A program made the translations under genes and the position numbers. From contig JAJEDI010000101.1 of assembly GCA_022821585.1 (NCBI GenBank), forward strand, positions 1-33,941: a stretch of 33,941 nucleotides of DNA. Reading direction: 5' to 3'. The number at the start of each line of letters is the position of its first letter. Within the stretch, counting starts at the first letter, position 1. The notes under the pieces were generated by a model, which searched no databases, had not been told where the DNA came from, and was given only the letters and a program-made list of their open reading frames with translations. Shown one piece after another: positions 6,804 through 14,998 of this stretch. This DNA is from Caldilineaceae bacterium. GTDB lineage: Bacteria; Chloroflexota; Anaerolineae; Caldilineales; Caldilineaceae.

Positions 6804-7592
6804 TCACCGTTCGCTCTTCTTTACTTCCATCTCCACAGACGCCAGTTCGTATTCCTCAGACAGTCCGCTGTCTTCGTACCCGGGTATCGTCTGCCCCAGG
6901 CGAAACAGCGCCATCGCCGCCGCGGCCTGTTCGGCCTCCTGCTTGCTCTGCCCCTGCCCGACACCGTAGGGCTGCTTGCCGACCGTTACCTGCCGCGTGA
7001 AGAGCCGGGCATGATCCGGCCCCTCAGTTTGCACTGTCCTGTATCGAGGGGTCTGTCCCATCGCCGCCTGCACCCACTCCTGCAGACGGCTCTTCGGATC
7101 CTTGGTCAACGCATGCTGCGCCACCCGCCCAATCTCCTCAACCAGGCGCGGTTCGAGGAACGTCCGCAGCACCGCAATCCCCTGATCAAGATAAAGTGCG
7201 CCGATAAAAGCCTCATACGTATCGCACAACGTCGTGTGGCGCCTGCGGCCACCGCTCTCCTCCTCACCCCGCCCCAGGAGCAGATAGTCGCCCAATCTCA
7301 GCTCCTTGGCGAAGCGCGATAACGTCTCCCGCTTGACCAGCGCCGACCGCAGATTGGTCAACTCGCCTTCCCGCCGGTCCGGATAACGCCTGAAAAGCAA
7401 CTCGCTCACAACGAAACTCAGTACCGCGTCACCCAAAAACTCAAGCCGCTGATTGTCCTCCAACTCGCTGTCTTCATCGGCCTCGTGCAGGTAGCTGCGA
7501 TGAACGAACGCGCGTTGCAGCAGGGCGCGATCATTGAAGCGGACGCCTACCGCATCCTCAAGTTCAATCAACGTATGGAGCTCGTGCTCCAT
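6804..7592 (-). CDS. rnc: Ribonuclease III
   Basis: A 262-residue double-stranded-RNA endonuclease used in rRNA and mRNA processing. The catalytic domain carries the signature NQRLEFLGDAVL (47-58), with E51 and D55, and the second acid pair D124 and E127 in CDTYEAFIGALYLD. The C-terminal dsRNA-binding domain is at about 163-232 (DPKSRLQEW to GQSKQEAEQAAA). An upstream GTG at 7610 is in frame. ATG 7592 was preferred because an AGGGAGG ribosome site lies 7 bases before it and the homology fits. It follows the threonine synthase-like gene closely on the same strand. A 30-residue acidic tail follows the dsRNA-binding domain. Confidence 0.96.
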   Translation of the reverse strand: MEHELHTLIELEDAVGVRFNDRALLQRAFVHRSYLHEADEDSELEDNQRLEFLGDAVLSFVVSELLFRRYPDRREGELTNLRSALVKRETLSRFAKELRLGDYLLLGRGEEESGGRRRHTTLCDTYEAFIGALYLDQGIAVLRTFLEPRLVEEIGRVAQHALTKDPKSRLQEWVQAAMGQTPRYRTVQTEGPDHARLFTRQVTVGKQPYGVGQGQSKQEAEQAAAAMALFRLGQTIPGYEDSGLSEEYELASVEMEVKKSER

Positions 7593-7619
7593 GCCAATCC
7601 TCCCTGGCACAGAAAAACG

Positions 7620-8738
7620 CTAGACCGCAGGCAACCGCTTGAGACCCAGACCGGTAAGATTGACGACCACGGTATCCGAAGGTTTCAGTTGGGGACCCAA
7701 ACTCGTCAGAGCCGCCGCTACCGTGGCGCTCGTCGGCTCCACAAAAAGCCCGCGTTGCGCCAACTGCTCCTGTGACTCCAGAATCTCCTCATCATTGACC
7801 ACGATCGCCGTGCCCCCCGACTGCCGCAACGCCCACAGTATCGAGCGGTTGCGCACCGGTTTCTCCACCGCGATGCCGTCGGCCAGAATGCTCGGCGCAA
7901 CCTGACGCCGCGGCACGATCTCGCTGTGCCCCTCGTGAAACGCATCGCAGATCGGCGTGATCGGCTCAGCCTGCACCGCAACCATCCTGGGCAACCTGTC
8001 TATCAAGCCACTCCGGTGCAGGTGCTGAAACCCCCTCCAAGCTCCCAGAAAAAGGCCGCCATACCCGACCGGGCTCACAAACCAGTCCGGTACCCTCCCG
8101 CCAAGCTGTTCCCAGATCTCCCACGCATTCGTCATGAAGCCCAGCAAGCAGGCAGGATGCCAGGCATGGGAGGCATACACAACGTCGACACCCGTCTCGG
8201 AAGCCTCAGCCGCTTCCGTCGCCGCCGTCCGCGGCCCGCTGACCTCAACCAGCTCCGCCCCGTAAACCGCAATCTGCGCCTTCTTCGGCTGCGGCGCGTA
8301 CGCCGGCACAAAGATCCGCGCATAAAGACCCGCCCTCGCCGCGTAGCAGGCAAGGCTCGCCCCCGCATTCCCACTGGAATCATCCATGACCGTCCGCACA
8401 CCCTGCCCCACCAGCCAGTTCACGATCACACTGACCCCGCGGTCCTTATAGCTGCCCGAAGGCATCAGCCCTTCAAACTTCCAATAGACCCGCTGGTCCC
8501 CCCAACTGTCCTTGATCAACGGCGTCCAGCCCTCCCCCAGGGAATACAGCTCGCGCCCCTCCGCCACCACCGGCAACATCGCCTGGTAGCGCCAGTGGCC
8601 CGGCTCACGCCCATCAATCAGGTCCGGATCAAATAGAGGCAGGTCGCGAAATTCCAATGGTTCGCCGCTGAGGGGGCAACGCAGGGGAGCTTCTTCCGCA
8701 GCAACCTGAAAGCTGCTGCTGGGGCAGTAAGCGATCAA
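7620..8738 (-). CDS. thrC: Threonine synthase-like PLP enzyme
   Basis: A fold-type II pyridoxal-phosphate enzyme of about 372 residues, probably converting O-phosphohomoserine to threonine. PLP-lysine lies in SGSYKDRG (Lys98 from this start), the phosphate loop is SSGNAGAS, and later GYGG and the C-terminal NLTGLGLK fit threonine synthases. The N-terminal zinc-ribbon-like part of the family is degenerate (YCPSSS and RCPLSG keep one Cys each). TTG 8738 gives the expected N-terminus and has GGAAAGG upstream; a GTG at 8789 would add 17 residues lacking homology. It is 27 bases upstream of RNase III on the same strand. Another lyase of this fold is possible, given the weak zinc site. Confidence 0.8.
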   Translation of the reverse strand: MIAYCPSSSFQVAAEEAPLRCPLSGEPLEFRDLPLFDPDLIDGREPGHWRYQAMLPVVAEGRELYSLGEGWTPLIKDSWGDQRVYWKFEGLMPSGSYKDRGVSVIVNWLVGQGVRTVMDDSSGNAGASLACYAARAGLYARIFVPAYAPQPKKAQIAVYGAELVEVSGPRTAATEAAEASETGVDVVYASHAWHPACLLGFMTNAWEIWEQLGGRVPDWFVSPVGYGGLFLGAWRGFQHLHRSGLIDRLPRMVAVQAEPITPICDAFHEGHSEIVPRRQVAPSILADGIAVEKPVRNRSILWALRQSGGTAIVVNDEEILESQEQLAQRGLFVEPTSATVAAALTSLGPQLKPSDTVVVNLTGLGLKRLPAV

Positions 8739-8915
8739 CCGTCGGTTCCTTTCCGGGGGCCGAGTGGAGAAGCAGCGCCCCGTTAACACAGGGACACGTA
8801 AACCATGCTTCCAATCTTCCCTACTGTTGTAACCGAACTATGTAGATTGGTCAAGTGAGAACGCCGTCAGAGGTGCATCCCCAACCTGGGGCATACTCCT
8901 GAATGCCTTAGGTAA

Positions 8916-8942
8916 CCACTGACCACTGACCACTGACTACTG
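8916..8942. repeat. Tandem CCACTGA heptamers
   Basis: Three perfect CCACTGA units (8916-8936) are followed by a partial fourth. They lie in the 340-base divergent gap 8739-9129, which also holds a GTAGGGGC hairpin and a candidate promoter. A related ACTGACTACT string occurs before the enolase-type gene at 28539. Confidence 0.6.
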
Positions 8943-8947
8943 CAGTT

Positions 8948-8980
8948 CCCGTAGGGGCAGGCCTCGTGCCTGCCCTCGCC
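8948..8980. repeat. GTAGGGGC hairpin repeat, variant stem
   Basis: GGGCAGGC and GCCTGCCC form a perfect 8-bp stem around CTCGT. Relative to the copies at 10267 and 23746, the two inner bases of the left arm changed from CC to GG and the matching right-arm bases from GG to CC, so pairing is kept. Confidence 0.75.
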
Positions 8981-9025
8981 CCGCCGCCCTGTGCCTCTCC
9001 AAACTGCCGCAGAACAACAAGAATG

Positions 9026-9034
9026 TGTTAAAAT
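9026..9034 (+). promoter_or_regulatory. Candidate extended -10 promoter
   Basis: TGT followed directly by TAAAAT (9029-9034) makes an extended -10 about 96 bases before the ATG at 9130. No good -35 is visible at 16-18 bases. Confidence 0.35.
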
Positions 9035-9129
9035 CGGTCCGGTCCCAAGACATTCAGTAGACCGTGCTTCCCCAATAACCAGACCGCCCCCCACCAAACA
9101 GCCAGCCATCGCATAGAGAGTCCCGAACG

Positions 9130-10236
9130 ATGAAAATAGAGCGCATCTCCGCCTACCAGGTCGACCTGCCCCTGCACGAAGGCCGCTACGCCTGGTCCGG
9201 CGGCAAATCGGTCTCCGTTTTCGACAGCACGATCGTCCAGGTCGAAACCGACACCGGCCTCGTCGGCCACGGCGAAGTCTGCCCCCTCGGCCCCTTCTAT
9301 CTGCCCGCCTACGCCGCCGGCGTCCGCACCGGCCTCGCCGAGCTCGCCCCCCACCTCATCGGCCTCGACCCCCGCCAGCTGGCCGTCCTCAACGAACGGA
9401 TGGACCGCGCCCTCAAGGGCCACCCCTACGTCAAATCAGGCATCGACGTCGCCTGCTGGGACATCCTCGGCCAGACCGCCGGCCAGCCCGTCTGCGTCCT
9501 CCTCGGTGGACGCTACGGCGACGACTTCATCCTCTACCGCGCCATCTCCCAGCGCGCTCCCGCCGAAATGGCAGACTCCGTCGCCGCCTACCGCGCCGAA
9601 GGCTACCGCCGTTTTCAGCTCAAAGTCGGCTCCGACGCCGACACCGACATCGAACGGATCCACGCCGTGGCCGCCGTCCTCGGCCCCAGCGACGTCCTCA
9701 TCGCCGACGCCAACACCGGCTGGCTCGTCCATGAGGCCGCCCGCGTCGTACGCGGCGTCCAGGACGTCGATGTCTATATCGAGCAACCCTGCCTCAGCTA
9801 CGACGCCAACCTCTCAATCCGCCGCCGCACCTCGCACCCCTTTATCCTCGACGAAACCATCGACGGCATCGACGCCCTCCTCGCCGCGCATCGCGACGAC
9901 GCCATGGACGCCGTAAACATCAAGATCAGCAAGTTCGGCGGCCTGACCAGGGCCCGCCAGGCACGCGATCTCTGTGTCTCACTCGGCATCGCCATAACCA
10001 TCGAGGACAGCTGGGGCGGCGACATCACCACCGCCGCCATCGCCCACCTGGCCCACAGTACGCCCCCCGAATTCCTCTTCACCGCCACCGACTTCAACAG
10101 CTACGTCACCGTCAGCACCGCCGCAGGCGCGCCCCAGCGCCTTCACGGCCGCATGGCCGCATCCACCGACCCCGGCCTCGGCATCTCCCCCCACTGGCCT
10201 GTGCTGGGCGAACCCGTGCTGTCCATCGACTCTTAA
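9130..10236 (+). CDS. Enolase-superfamily dehydratase, cis-3-hydroxy-L-proline dehydratase-like
   Basis: A 368-residue mandelate racemase/muconate lactonising enzyme family protein. The N-terminal capping domain (1-125) precedes a TIM barrel. Metal ligands are D193 (IADANTG), E218 (YIEQP) and D241 (ILDE). Candidate acid/base lysines are K165 in FQLKVG and K265 in NIKISKFGG, on opposite faces. The first residue of the usual KxK pair is Gln163. N-terminal text such as VDLPLHEGRYAWSGGKS and later EDSWGGDI resemble enzymes that dehydrate cis-3-hydroxy-L-proline or epimerise hydroxyproline betaine. The exact substrate is not provable from sequence. It is first in the long plus-strand catabolic region. 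Confidence 0.8.
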   Translation: MKIERISAYQVDLPLHEGRYAWSGGKSVSVFDSTIVQVETDTGLVGHGEVCPLGPFYLPAYAAGVRTGLAELAPHLIGLDPRQLAVLNERMDRALKGHPYVKSGIDVACWDILGQTAGQPVCVLLGGRYGDDFILYRAISQRAPAEMADSVAAYRAEGYRRFQLKVGSDADTDIERIHAVAAVLGPSDVLIADANTGWLVHEAARVVRGVQDVDVYIEQPCLSYDANLSIRRRTSHPFILDETIDGIDALLAAHRDDAMDAVNIKISKFGGLTRARQARDLCVSLGIAITIEDSWGGDITTAAIAHLAHSTPPEFLFTATDFNSYVTVSTAAGAPQRLHGRMAASTDPGLGISPHWPVLGEPVLSIDS

Positions 10237-10266
10237 GTCCCGTTGACATTTCCTTCCAACCTGCCG

Positions 10267-10314
10267 TCCCCGTAGGGGCACCCCTTGTGGGTGCCCTCGT
10301 GGGTGCCCTCGTGG
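10267..10314. repeat. GTAGGGGC hairpin repeat, intact copy with an extra arm
   Basis: GGGCACCC and GGGTGCCC pair perfectly around CTTGT. The right arm is duplicated as TCGTGGGTGCCC, so two alternative pairings are possible. It lies in the 590-base gap 10237-10826, which also contains a good promoter and a 41-base tandem repeat. Confidence 0.75.
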
Positions 10315-10434
10315 ATTGGCAACTCCTGGTACTCTACAGTTAAATTGCATCTGCCAAGCCGCAGTGCGTCGAGGTAGCCAACTGTTTCCAATCCGAATGA
10401 CTAAGTCCAAGTGCGCATACAAACCCTCTCTGAT

Positions 10435-10464
10435 TTGTAATATCGCTGCCGGAAAGCATATAAT
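10435..10464 (+). promoter_or_regulatory. Strong candidate promoter upstream of the ABC transporter region
   Basis: TTGTAA (10435-10440) and a consensus TATAAT (10459-10464) are 18 bases apart. Transcription would begin near 10471 and leave a leader of about 355 bases before the ATG at 10827. The leader contains both copies of the 41-base tandem repeat. Confidence 0.5.
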
Positions 10465-10476
10465 TCGCCCGCAACG

Positions 10477-10558
10477 AATGGCCTGAGCTTCCCCTCTCGT
10501 CGCCAGCGCATTACCTTAATGGCCTGAGCTTCCCCCCTCATCGCCAGCGCAATACCTT
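10477..10558. repeat. Two 41-base tandem repeats in a long leader
   Basis: Units 10477-10517 and 10518-10558 differ at only three positions. Each contains ATGGCCTGA, a two-codon open frame. On the minus strand each reads as a GEGIALAMRGEAQAI-like peptide, loosely reminiscent of Phd/YefM antitoxins, but the 41-base period breaks the frame. Structure or recombination is a likelier explanation than coding. Confidence 0.7.
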
Positions 10559-10826
10559 CGCCTCTCTCGATCTGAGGCGCATTTAGCGAAACCAGTTCTA
10601 TCTCTTGCCCTTCCAACGGCAAGCTGGAATCTCTTTTGCTTCTGCCATTCGAGAAGGTCGCGGCGCCTCGATCTGTCAGCAACGATGCCCGCTTTTCCTA
10701 AGGCGACTCGATCCAACAACCAGGACAAAATATCCCTTGTCAACCAAGACACGGAGCAACGGCGCTCACAAGTCCGATTCCGGCACCGTCTCCCCCAGAG
10801 CTGACTCCCCCGAAGACGCGGCGAAG

Positions 10827-12824
10827 ATGGCTGACCGCTACCAGCTCTTCGAGTCCTTCTTCGAACAGCTCCATCTCGAAAAAGACGTCTACGCCCACGA
10901 GGACAGGATCGTCCTGCGCTGGCCGCGCAAGCTCGAAGCCCCGGCCGACTTTAACGCCCGACTTCAACTGACCAACGGCCGCATCTACGCCGATTCGGAA
11001 GGCAAAGAAGGCGACAGCCGCGACCGCACGCTGACCCAGCCCGTCTCGATCCCCGACGGCGAATACGATCTGGTCCTCATGCCCTCCCCCAGCGAGTACT
11101 ATGTCCGCGGCGTCCGCGTCCAGCGCAAAATCCCGCTCTCGGTCGTGCGCTCAGACTATCGCACCACCCCCTACGCCACCTTCGTCGAACGTCAGGTCGA
11201 GCTCCTGCGCCACGCCGTCACTCACGATGACGGCCTCTATTCCGAGATCGCAAAGATGACCCTCGGCTGGTGGGATCGCATCACCACGCGAAAGTTCTCT
11301 CCCGCCATCGAAACCGTCGCCGCCTTGGAAGAGGATCACCTTACCCGCCTGACCATGCTGCTCGGCATGGTTGCCCGCTACGGCGAAAACGACCGGTTCC
11401 CCACCGAGATCAGACAGCAGCTCGATGACCGCCTCTCCTCCTTCCCTTACTGCAGGCAGGCCTATGCACAGAGAACGGGCAAAACCCTCGGCGACACCGA
11501 AGAGCTGCTGTTCGCAGCCAGTGAACTCCTGGCCGGGCAACTTTACCCCGAACACACCTTCGCCTGCAGCCAGCGCTCCGGTCAGTGGCACCGCCAGCGC
11601 GCCGAAGAAGCCGTAACCCGCCGCCTCCAGCACGCCGCCACCGCCGGCTTCGCCGATTCATCAAGCCACAGCCTCACCCAACTCCTGACCGCCCTCTCCC
11701 ACCTCATCGATCTCGCCGAATCGCAAGAGATCTGGGACCTGGCCGCAGTTCTGATCGATAAAATCCTGGTGACCCTGGCCTTGGACTCCTTCAAGGGCGT
11801 TTACGGCGCCGGCCAGATCACGGCTGAAAACGGTGGCGTCGTCCCAAGCGGACATGTGTCGCCCCTTGCCGGCGTTGCCCGCCTCATGTGGGGTGTCGGC
11901 ACCTGGAACTGGCATTTCGCCGCGCCGATAAGCCTCTGCTGTTGCCAGAACTATGCGCACCCCCACCTCATCGCCTCCCTCGCAACCCTGCATGGCCCCG
12001 ACACCATGTGGGCCAGCGAACGCCACGCCGTTGCAGCCGGGTGTGAAGAGGCGCAGGAAGCAGAGCAGCACAATCTCCCGCTATCGCTCCACAAAGCGAT
12101 CTACAGGACGCCCGACTATCTGCTCAGCAGCGCGCAGGACTTCCAACCCGGTCAGCCCAGCCAGGGCGGACAGAGCTGGCAGGCCACCCTGGACGCCGAC
12201 GCCATCGTCTTCGTCAACCATCCCGCCGCGCTCGACCCCAAGCAGGTTGCCCGCAGGGACGGCTACTGGCGCAGCGGCCTGCTGCCCCGCGTCGCCCAGC
12301 ACCGCGACCTCCTCATCGCGCTCTACAACATGCCCGCTTCCGATCCCTTCGGTTTCACCCGCGCCTATTTCCCCACCTTCGCCTTCGACGAGCATCAGAT
12401 AGGCAAAGAGTGGGCTTTCGCCGCCAAGGGGGACGCCTACATCGCCCTCGGCTGCTCTCAACCCATCGAGCTTGTCCAGGACGGTCCCGCCGCCTCCCGC
12501 GAACTGCGCGCGGCCGGGCACAACGCCGCCTGGATCTGCCAGATGGGCCGTAAAGCCGACTATGGCTCCTTTGCCGATTTCCGCAAACGGATTTTGGCTG
12601 CACGTCTTACCTGTGACGAGCTTTCTGTATCATTTCGCCAGTTACAGGGTGATACCGTAACCTTCGACTGGAACGGGCCGCTCCTGGTCAACGGCGAAGG
12701 CCAACCGCTGCACAACGCCAACCATTACGAAGGCCCCAACTGCGTGACGGACGGCTGGCCCGCCACACAAATGGTCGTCGTTCATGCAGACCAGGCTTTA
12801 CAACTCGACTTTGCCGGTGGTTAA
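10827..12824 (+). CDS. Large polysaccharide-lyase-like protein (heparinase II/III-like, unproven)
   Basis: A 665-residue soluble protein without a signal peptide. The middle (about 100-400) is rich in amphipathic helices, as in an alpha/alpha toroid. The C-terminal third is beta-rich, with QATLDADAIVFVNHP, GYWRSGLLPRVAQHRDLLIALY, RAYFPTFAFDE and GPLLVNGEGQPL. This two-part layout and the C-terminal motifs resemble uncharacterised heparinase II/III-like proteins. Tyr, His and Asn residues suitable for a lyase are present but cannot be assigned. ATG 10827 was chosen because upstream in-frame sequence is low complexity and starts only at a TTG. It lies 45 bases before the binding protein of the importer, so a role in handling the imported substrate is plausible. 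Confidence 0.6.
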   Translation: MADRYQLFESFFEQLHLEKDVYAHEDRIVLRWPRKLEAPADFNARLQLTNGRIYADSEGKEGDSRDRTLTQPVSIPDGEYDLVLMPSPSEYYVRGVRVQRKIPLSVVRSDYRTTPYATFVERQVELLRHAVTHDDGLYSEIAKMTLGWWDRITTRKFSPAIETVAALEEDHLTRLTMLLGMVARYGENDRFPTEIRQQLDDRLSSFPYCRQAYAQRTGKTLGDTEELLFAASELLAGQLYPEHTFACSQRSGQWHRQRAEEAVTRRLQHAATAGFADSSSHSLTQLLTALSHLIDLAESQEIWDLAAVLIDKILVTLALDSFKGVYGAGQITAENGGVVPSGHVSPLAGVARLMWGVGTWNWHFAAPISLCCCQNYAHPHLIASLATLHGPDTMWASERHAVAAGCEEAQEAEQHNLPLSLHKAIYRTPDYLLSSAQDFQPGQPSQGGQSWQATLDADAIVFVNHPAALDPKQVARRDGYWRSGLLPRVAQHRDLLIALYNMPASDPFGFTRAYFPTFAFDEHQIGKEWAFAAKGDAYIALGCSQPIELVQDGPAASRELRAAGHNAAWICQMGRKADYGSFADFRKRILAARLTCDELSVSFRQLQGDTVTFDWNGPLLVNGEGQPLHNANHYEGPNCVTDGWPATQMVVVHADQALQLDFAGG

Positions 12825-12869
12825 ATCCGCCAATTACATATTTTCACTGCTTCAACCAAGGAGGAAAGC

Positions 12870-14918
12870 ATGACCCAACGAACGATGCATCGCCGCCGCT
12901 TCCTGCAGCTGTCGGGAGCGACAACCGCAGCCGTCGTCCTGGCCGCCTGCGGAGGCCCCGAGCCGGAGGTAATCACCGAAGAGCCGGCTGCTGCGCCGGC
13001 CGCTGAGGAAGAGGCGCCCGCACAGACCGTCATGGAAGACGCCGAAGCGCCCTCCCAGTACTCGGAATCACCGCGCCTTGCCGAAATGGTCGCCAATGGT
13101 GACCTGCCCCCCGTCACCGAGCGCCTGCCCGTTTCGCCTCTCGTCCTGCCGCGCGAGTCTATCGGCGAATACGGCGGCCTCGTACGCCAGATTCACCTCG
13201 ATCCCTCCAGCTTCGTCAGCCAGTACGGTTGGTTCGCCGAACGTATGTTGACCTATTCGGATCAGGACCTCAAGACCATCAAACCCAACCTCTTCGCCAG
13301 CTGGGAGGTCAGCGACGACGCCACCCACTACACCTTCCATCTGCATGAGGGTATGAAGTGGTCCGACGGCGAGCTCGTCACCACCGGCGACGTCGACTTC
13401 TGGTGGAACTCGATCGCCACCCATCCCGATGTCGCTTCCAGCGTCTGGTGGGTCTACCGCCACGGCGGCGAGAATATGGTCGTCGACATCCACGACGACT
13501 ACAGCTTCTCCATCACATTCGCCGCCCCCTTCGGCAACTTCCCCGCCTACCTCACGCGCCGCATTCAGGGCGACTTCCTGCTGCCCAGCCACTATCTCAA
13601 GCAGTTCCACGGCGACTTCGCCGACGAGGACGACCTGGCTGCCATGCTCGAAGAGTCCGAGTATGAGACTTGGGTACAGCTCCTCAGCAACGCCCGCAGT
13701 GGCCGCAGCGTCTGGGGCACCCGTCCCAACTCGCCCGAGTATCCCATGCTCTCCGGCTGGATCGTAGACCAGGAGCCGCAGCAGGGCCTCGTGCTCATGA
13801 AGAGGAACCCCTACTACTGGAAGGTCGATACCTCCGGCCAGCAGCTGCCCTACGTCGAAGATCTGCGCATCGACTTCGTGGCCAACCACGAGATCGCCAC
13901 GCAGAAGACCATCCAGGGCGAACTCGACTATGTCGGACCGCATGATGTCTCGATTGCCCGTTATCCCCTCTACAAGGAAAACGAGCCGACTCAGCACTAC
14001 CAGGTCATGGACTACACCAGCTGCATGACCGACCGCTACACGCTCTATCCCTGCCACACGCTGACCGAAGACCTCGTGCTGCGTGACATCGTGCAGCACC
14101 CCAATTTCGTCAAAGCGCTGAACGTCGCCATCGACCGCGAAGAGATCAACCAGAATCTCTTCTTCGGCCTTGCCAAGATGGGCCAGTTGGCGCCGATGCC
14201 CAACTCGCAGTATTACGAACCGAAATATGCCGAAAACTGGTCCCAGTACGATCCCGACTTGGCCAACCAGTTGCTGGACGACATGGGGCTGACGGAGCGC
14301 AACGGCGACGGCTTCCGCCTGCGCCCGGACGGCGATGTGCTCAAGTTCAACATCGAGCACGCCGGACCGCGCGTTGGCGTCGCCACCCACGAGTTCACCG
14401 AGATCGTCGTTACCTTCTGGCGCGAAGTCGGTATCGAAGCCTCCACCAAGGAAATCCAGATCTCGCTCTACAACGAGCGCTGGAGCCAGGGCCTGGTTCA
14501 CTGTGGCTGCTGGCACGCAGACCGCTGCACCGATACCTTGCTGCCGGTCGAAATGCGCTGGTTCATCCCCACCAACATCGGCCAGGGCGGCCCAGCTCCC
14601 GAGTGGGGCCGCTGGTTCCGGAGCAACGGCCAGGACGGCGAAGAGCCGCCGGCCGCGATCCAGACCCTTTACGACCATTACAATACGATGAATACCGTGA
14701 TCGATGATGCCGAGCGCGTGGCTGCCGGTAAGAAGATTTTCGACTGGCTTGCCGATAACCCGCTGGCCGTCGGCTCCGTCTCCGAGAGCCCGGCGCCGCT
14801 CATCTTCCCCAAGACGATGCGCAACCTGCCCGCCGCAGGCAAACCCGTCGGCTGGGATACCTACGGCATCTCCACCTACCACCCCGAAGCCTTCTACTAC
14901 GAAGGCGGCGTCTCGTAA
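12870..14918 (+). CDS. Family-5 ABC transporter substrate-binding lipoprotein
   Basis: A 682-residue solute receptor of the peptide/nickel/oligosaccharide (SBP_bac_5) family. The N-terminus MTQRTMHRRRFLQLSG has a Tat-like twin-arginine motif followed by the lipobox LAAC (Cys27), then an acidic Ala/Glu/Pro-rich linker to about residue 60. Family landmarks include YTFHLHEGMKWSDGELVTTGDVDFWW, the NPYYWK segment, and ALNVAIDREEINQNLF. It is about 150 residues longer than DppA or OppA. Large members of this family in Chloroflexi and Thermotogales often bind oligosaccharides, so peptides are not the only candidate. A GGAGGAAAGC ribosome site precedes the ATG. It begins a complete importer. Confidence 0.92.
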   Translation: MTQRTMHRRRFLQLSGATTAAVVLAACGGPEPEVITEEPAAAPAAEEEAPAQTVMEDAEAPSQYSESPRLAEMVANGDLPPVTERLPVSPLVLPRESIGEYGGLVRQIHLDPSSFVSQYGWFAERMLTYSDQDLKTIKPNLFASWEVSDDATHYTFHLHEGMKWSDGELVTTGDVDFWWNSIATHPDVASSVWWVYRHGGENMVVDIHDDYSFSITFAAPFGNFPAYLTRRIQGDFLLPSHYLKQFHGDFADEDDLAAMLEESEYETWVQLLSNARSGRSVWGTRPNSPEYPMLSGWIVDQEPQQGLVLMKRNPYYWKVDTSGQQLPYVEDLRIDFVANHEIATQKTIQGELDYVGPHDVSIARYPLYKENEPTQHYQVMDYTSCMTDRYTLYPCHTLTEDLVLRDIVQHPNFVKALNVAIDREEINQNLFFGLAKMGQLAPMPNSQYYEPKYAENWSQYDPDLANQLLDDMGLTERNGDGFRLRPDGDVLKFNIEHAGPRVGVATHEFTEIVVTFWREVGIEASTKEIQISLYNERWSQGLVHCGCWHADRCTDTLLPVEMRWFIPTNIGQGGPAPEWGRWFRSNGQDGEEPPAAIQTLYDHYNTMNTVIDDAERVAAGKKIFDWLADNPLAVGSVSESPAPLIFPKTMRNLPAAGKPVGWDTYGISTYHPEAFYYEGGVS

Positions 14919-14930
14919 ACGGCAAGAAGT

Positions 14931-14970
14931 GAGTAGAGAGGAGTGAGGAGTGAGAGGTTACACTCTACTC
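14931..14970. other. Stem-loop between binding protein and first permease
   Basis: GAGTAGAG (14931-14938) and CTCTACTC (14963-14970) are perfect complements. A second, imperfect pairing joins 14938-14953 with 14969-14984. It follows the binding-protein stop and may protect that message from decay, which would help keep the receptor in excess over the permeases. This is a common arrangement; here it is inferred. Confidence 0.45.
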
Positions 14971-14998
14971 TTCACTCCCTCCTCTCAAGGAGTTCCCA

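Noticed and set aside
8916..8942. Short tandem heptamers considered as a CRISPR-like array
   Set aside because: The units are seven bases with no spacers and no cas genes are present.
10401..10752. Minus-strand frames with a faint Phd/YefM antitoxin look
   Set aside because: The similarity comes from a 41-base tandem repeat that is not a multiple of three, so the frame is not preserved; no toxin gene is adjacent.
10605..10826. N-terminal extension of the 665-residue protein from a TTG start
   Set aside because: The added 74 residues are low complexity, basic and not protein-like; ATG 10827 begins the ordered part.
13068..14882. 604-codon minus-strand open frame opposite the binding-protein gene
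   Set aside because: It is a codon-bias shadow of the plus-strand gene, which has signal peptide, ribosome site and family motifs.
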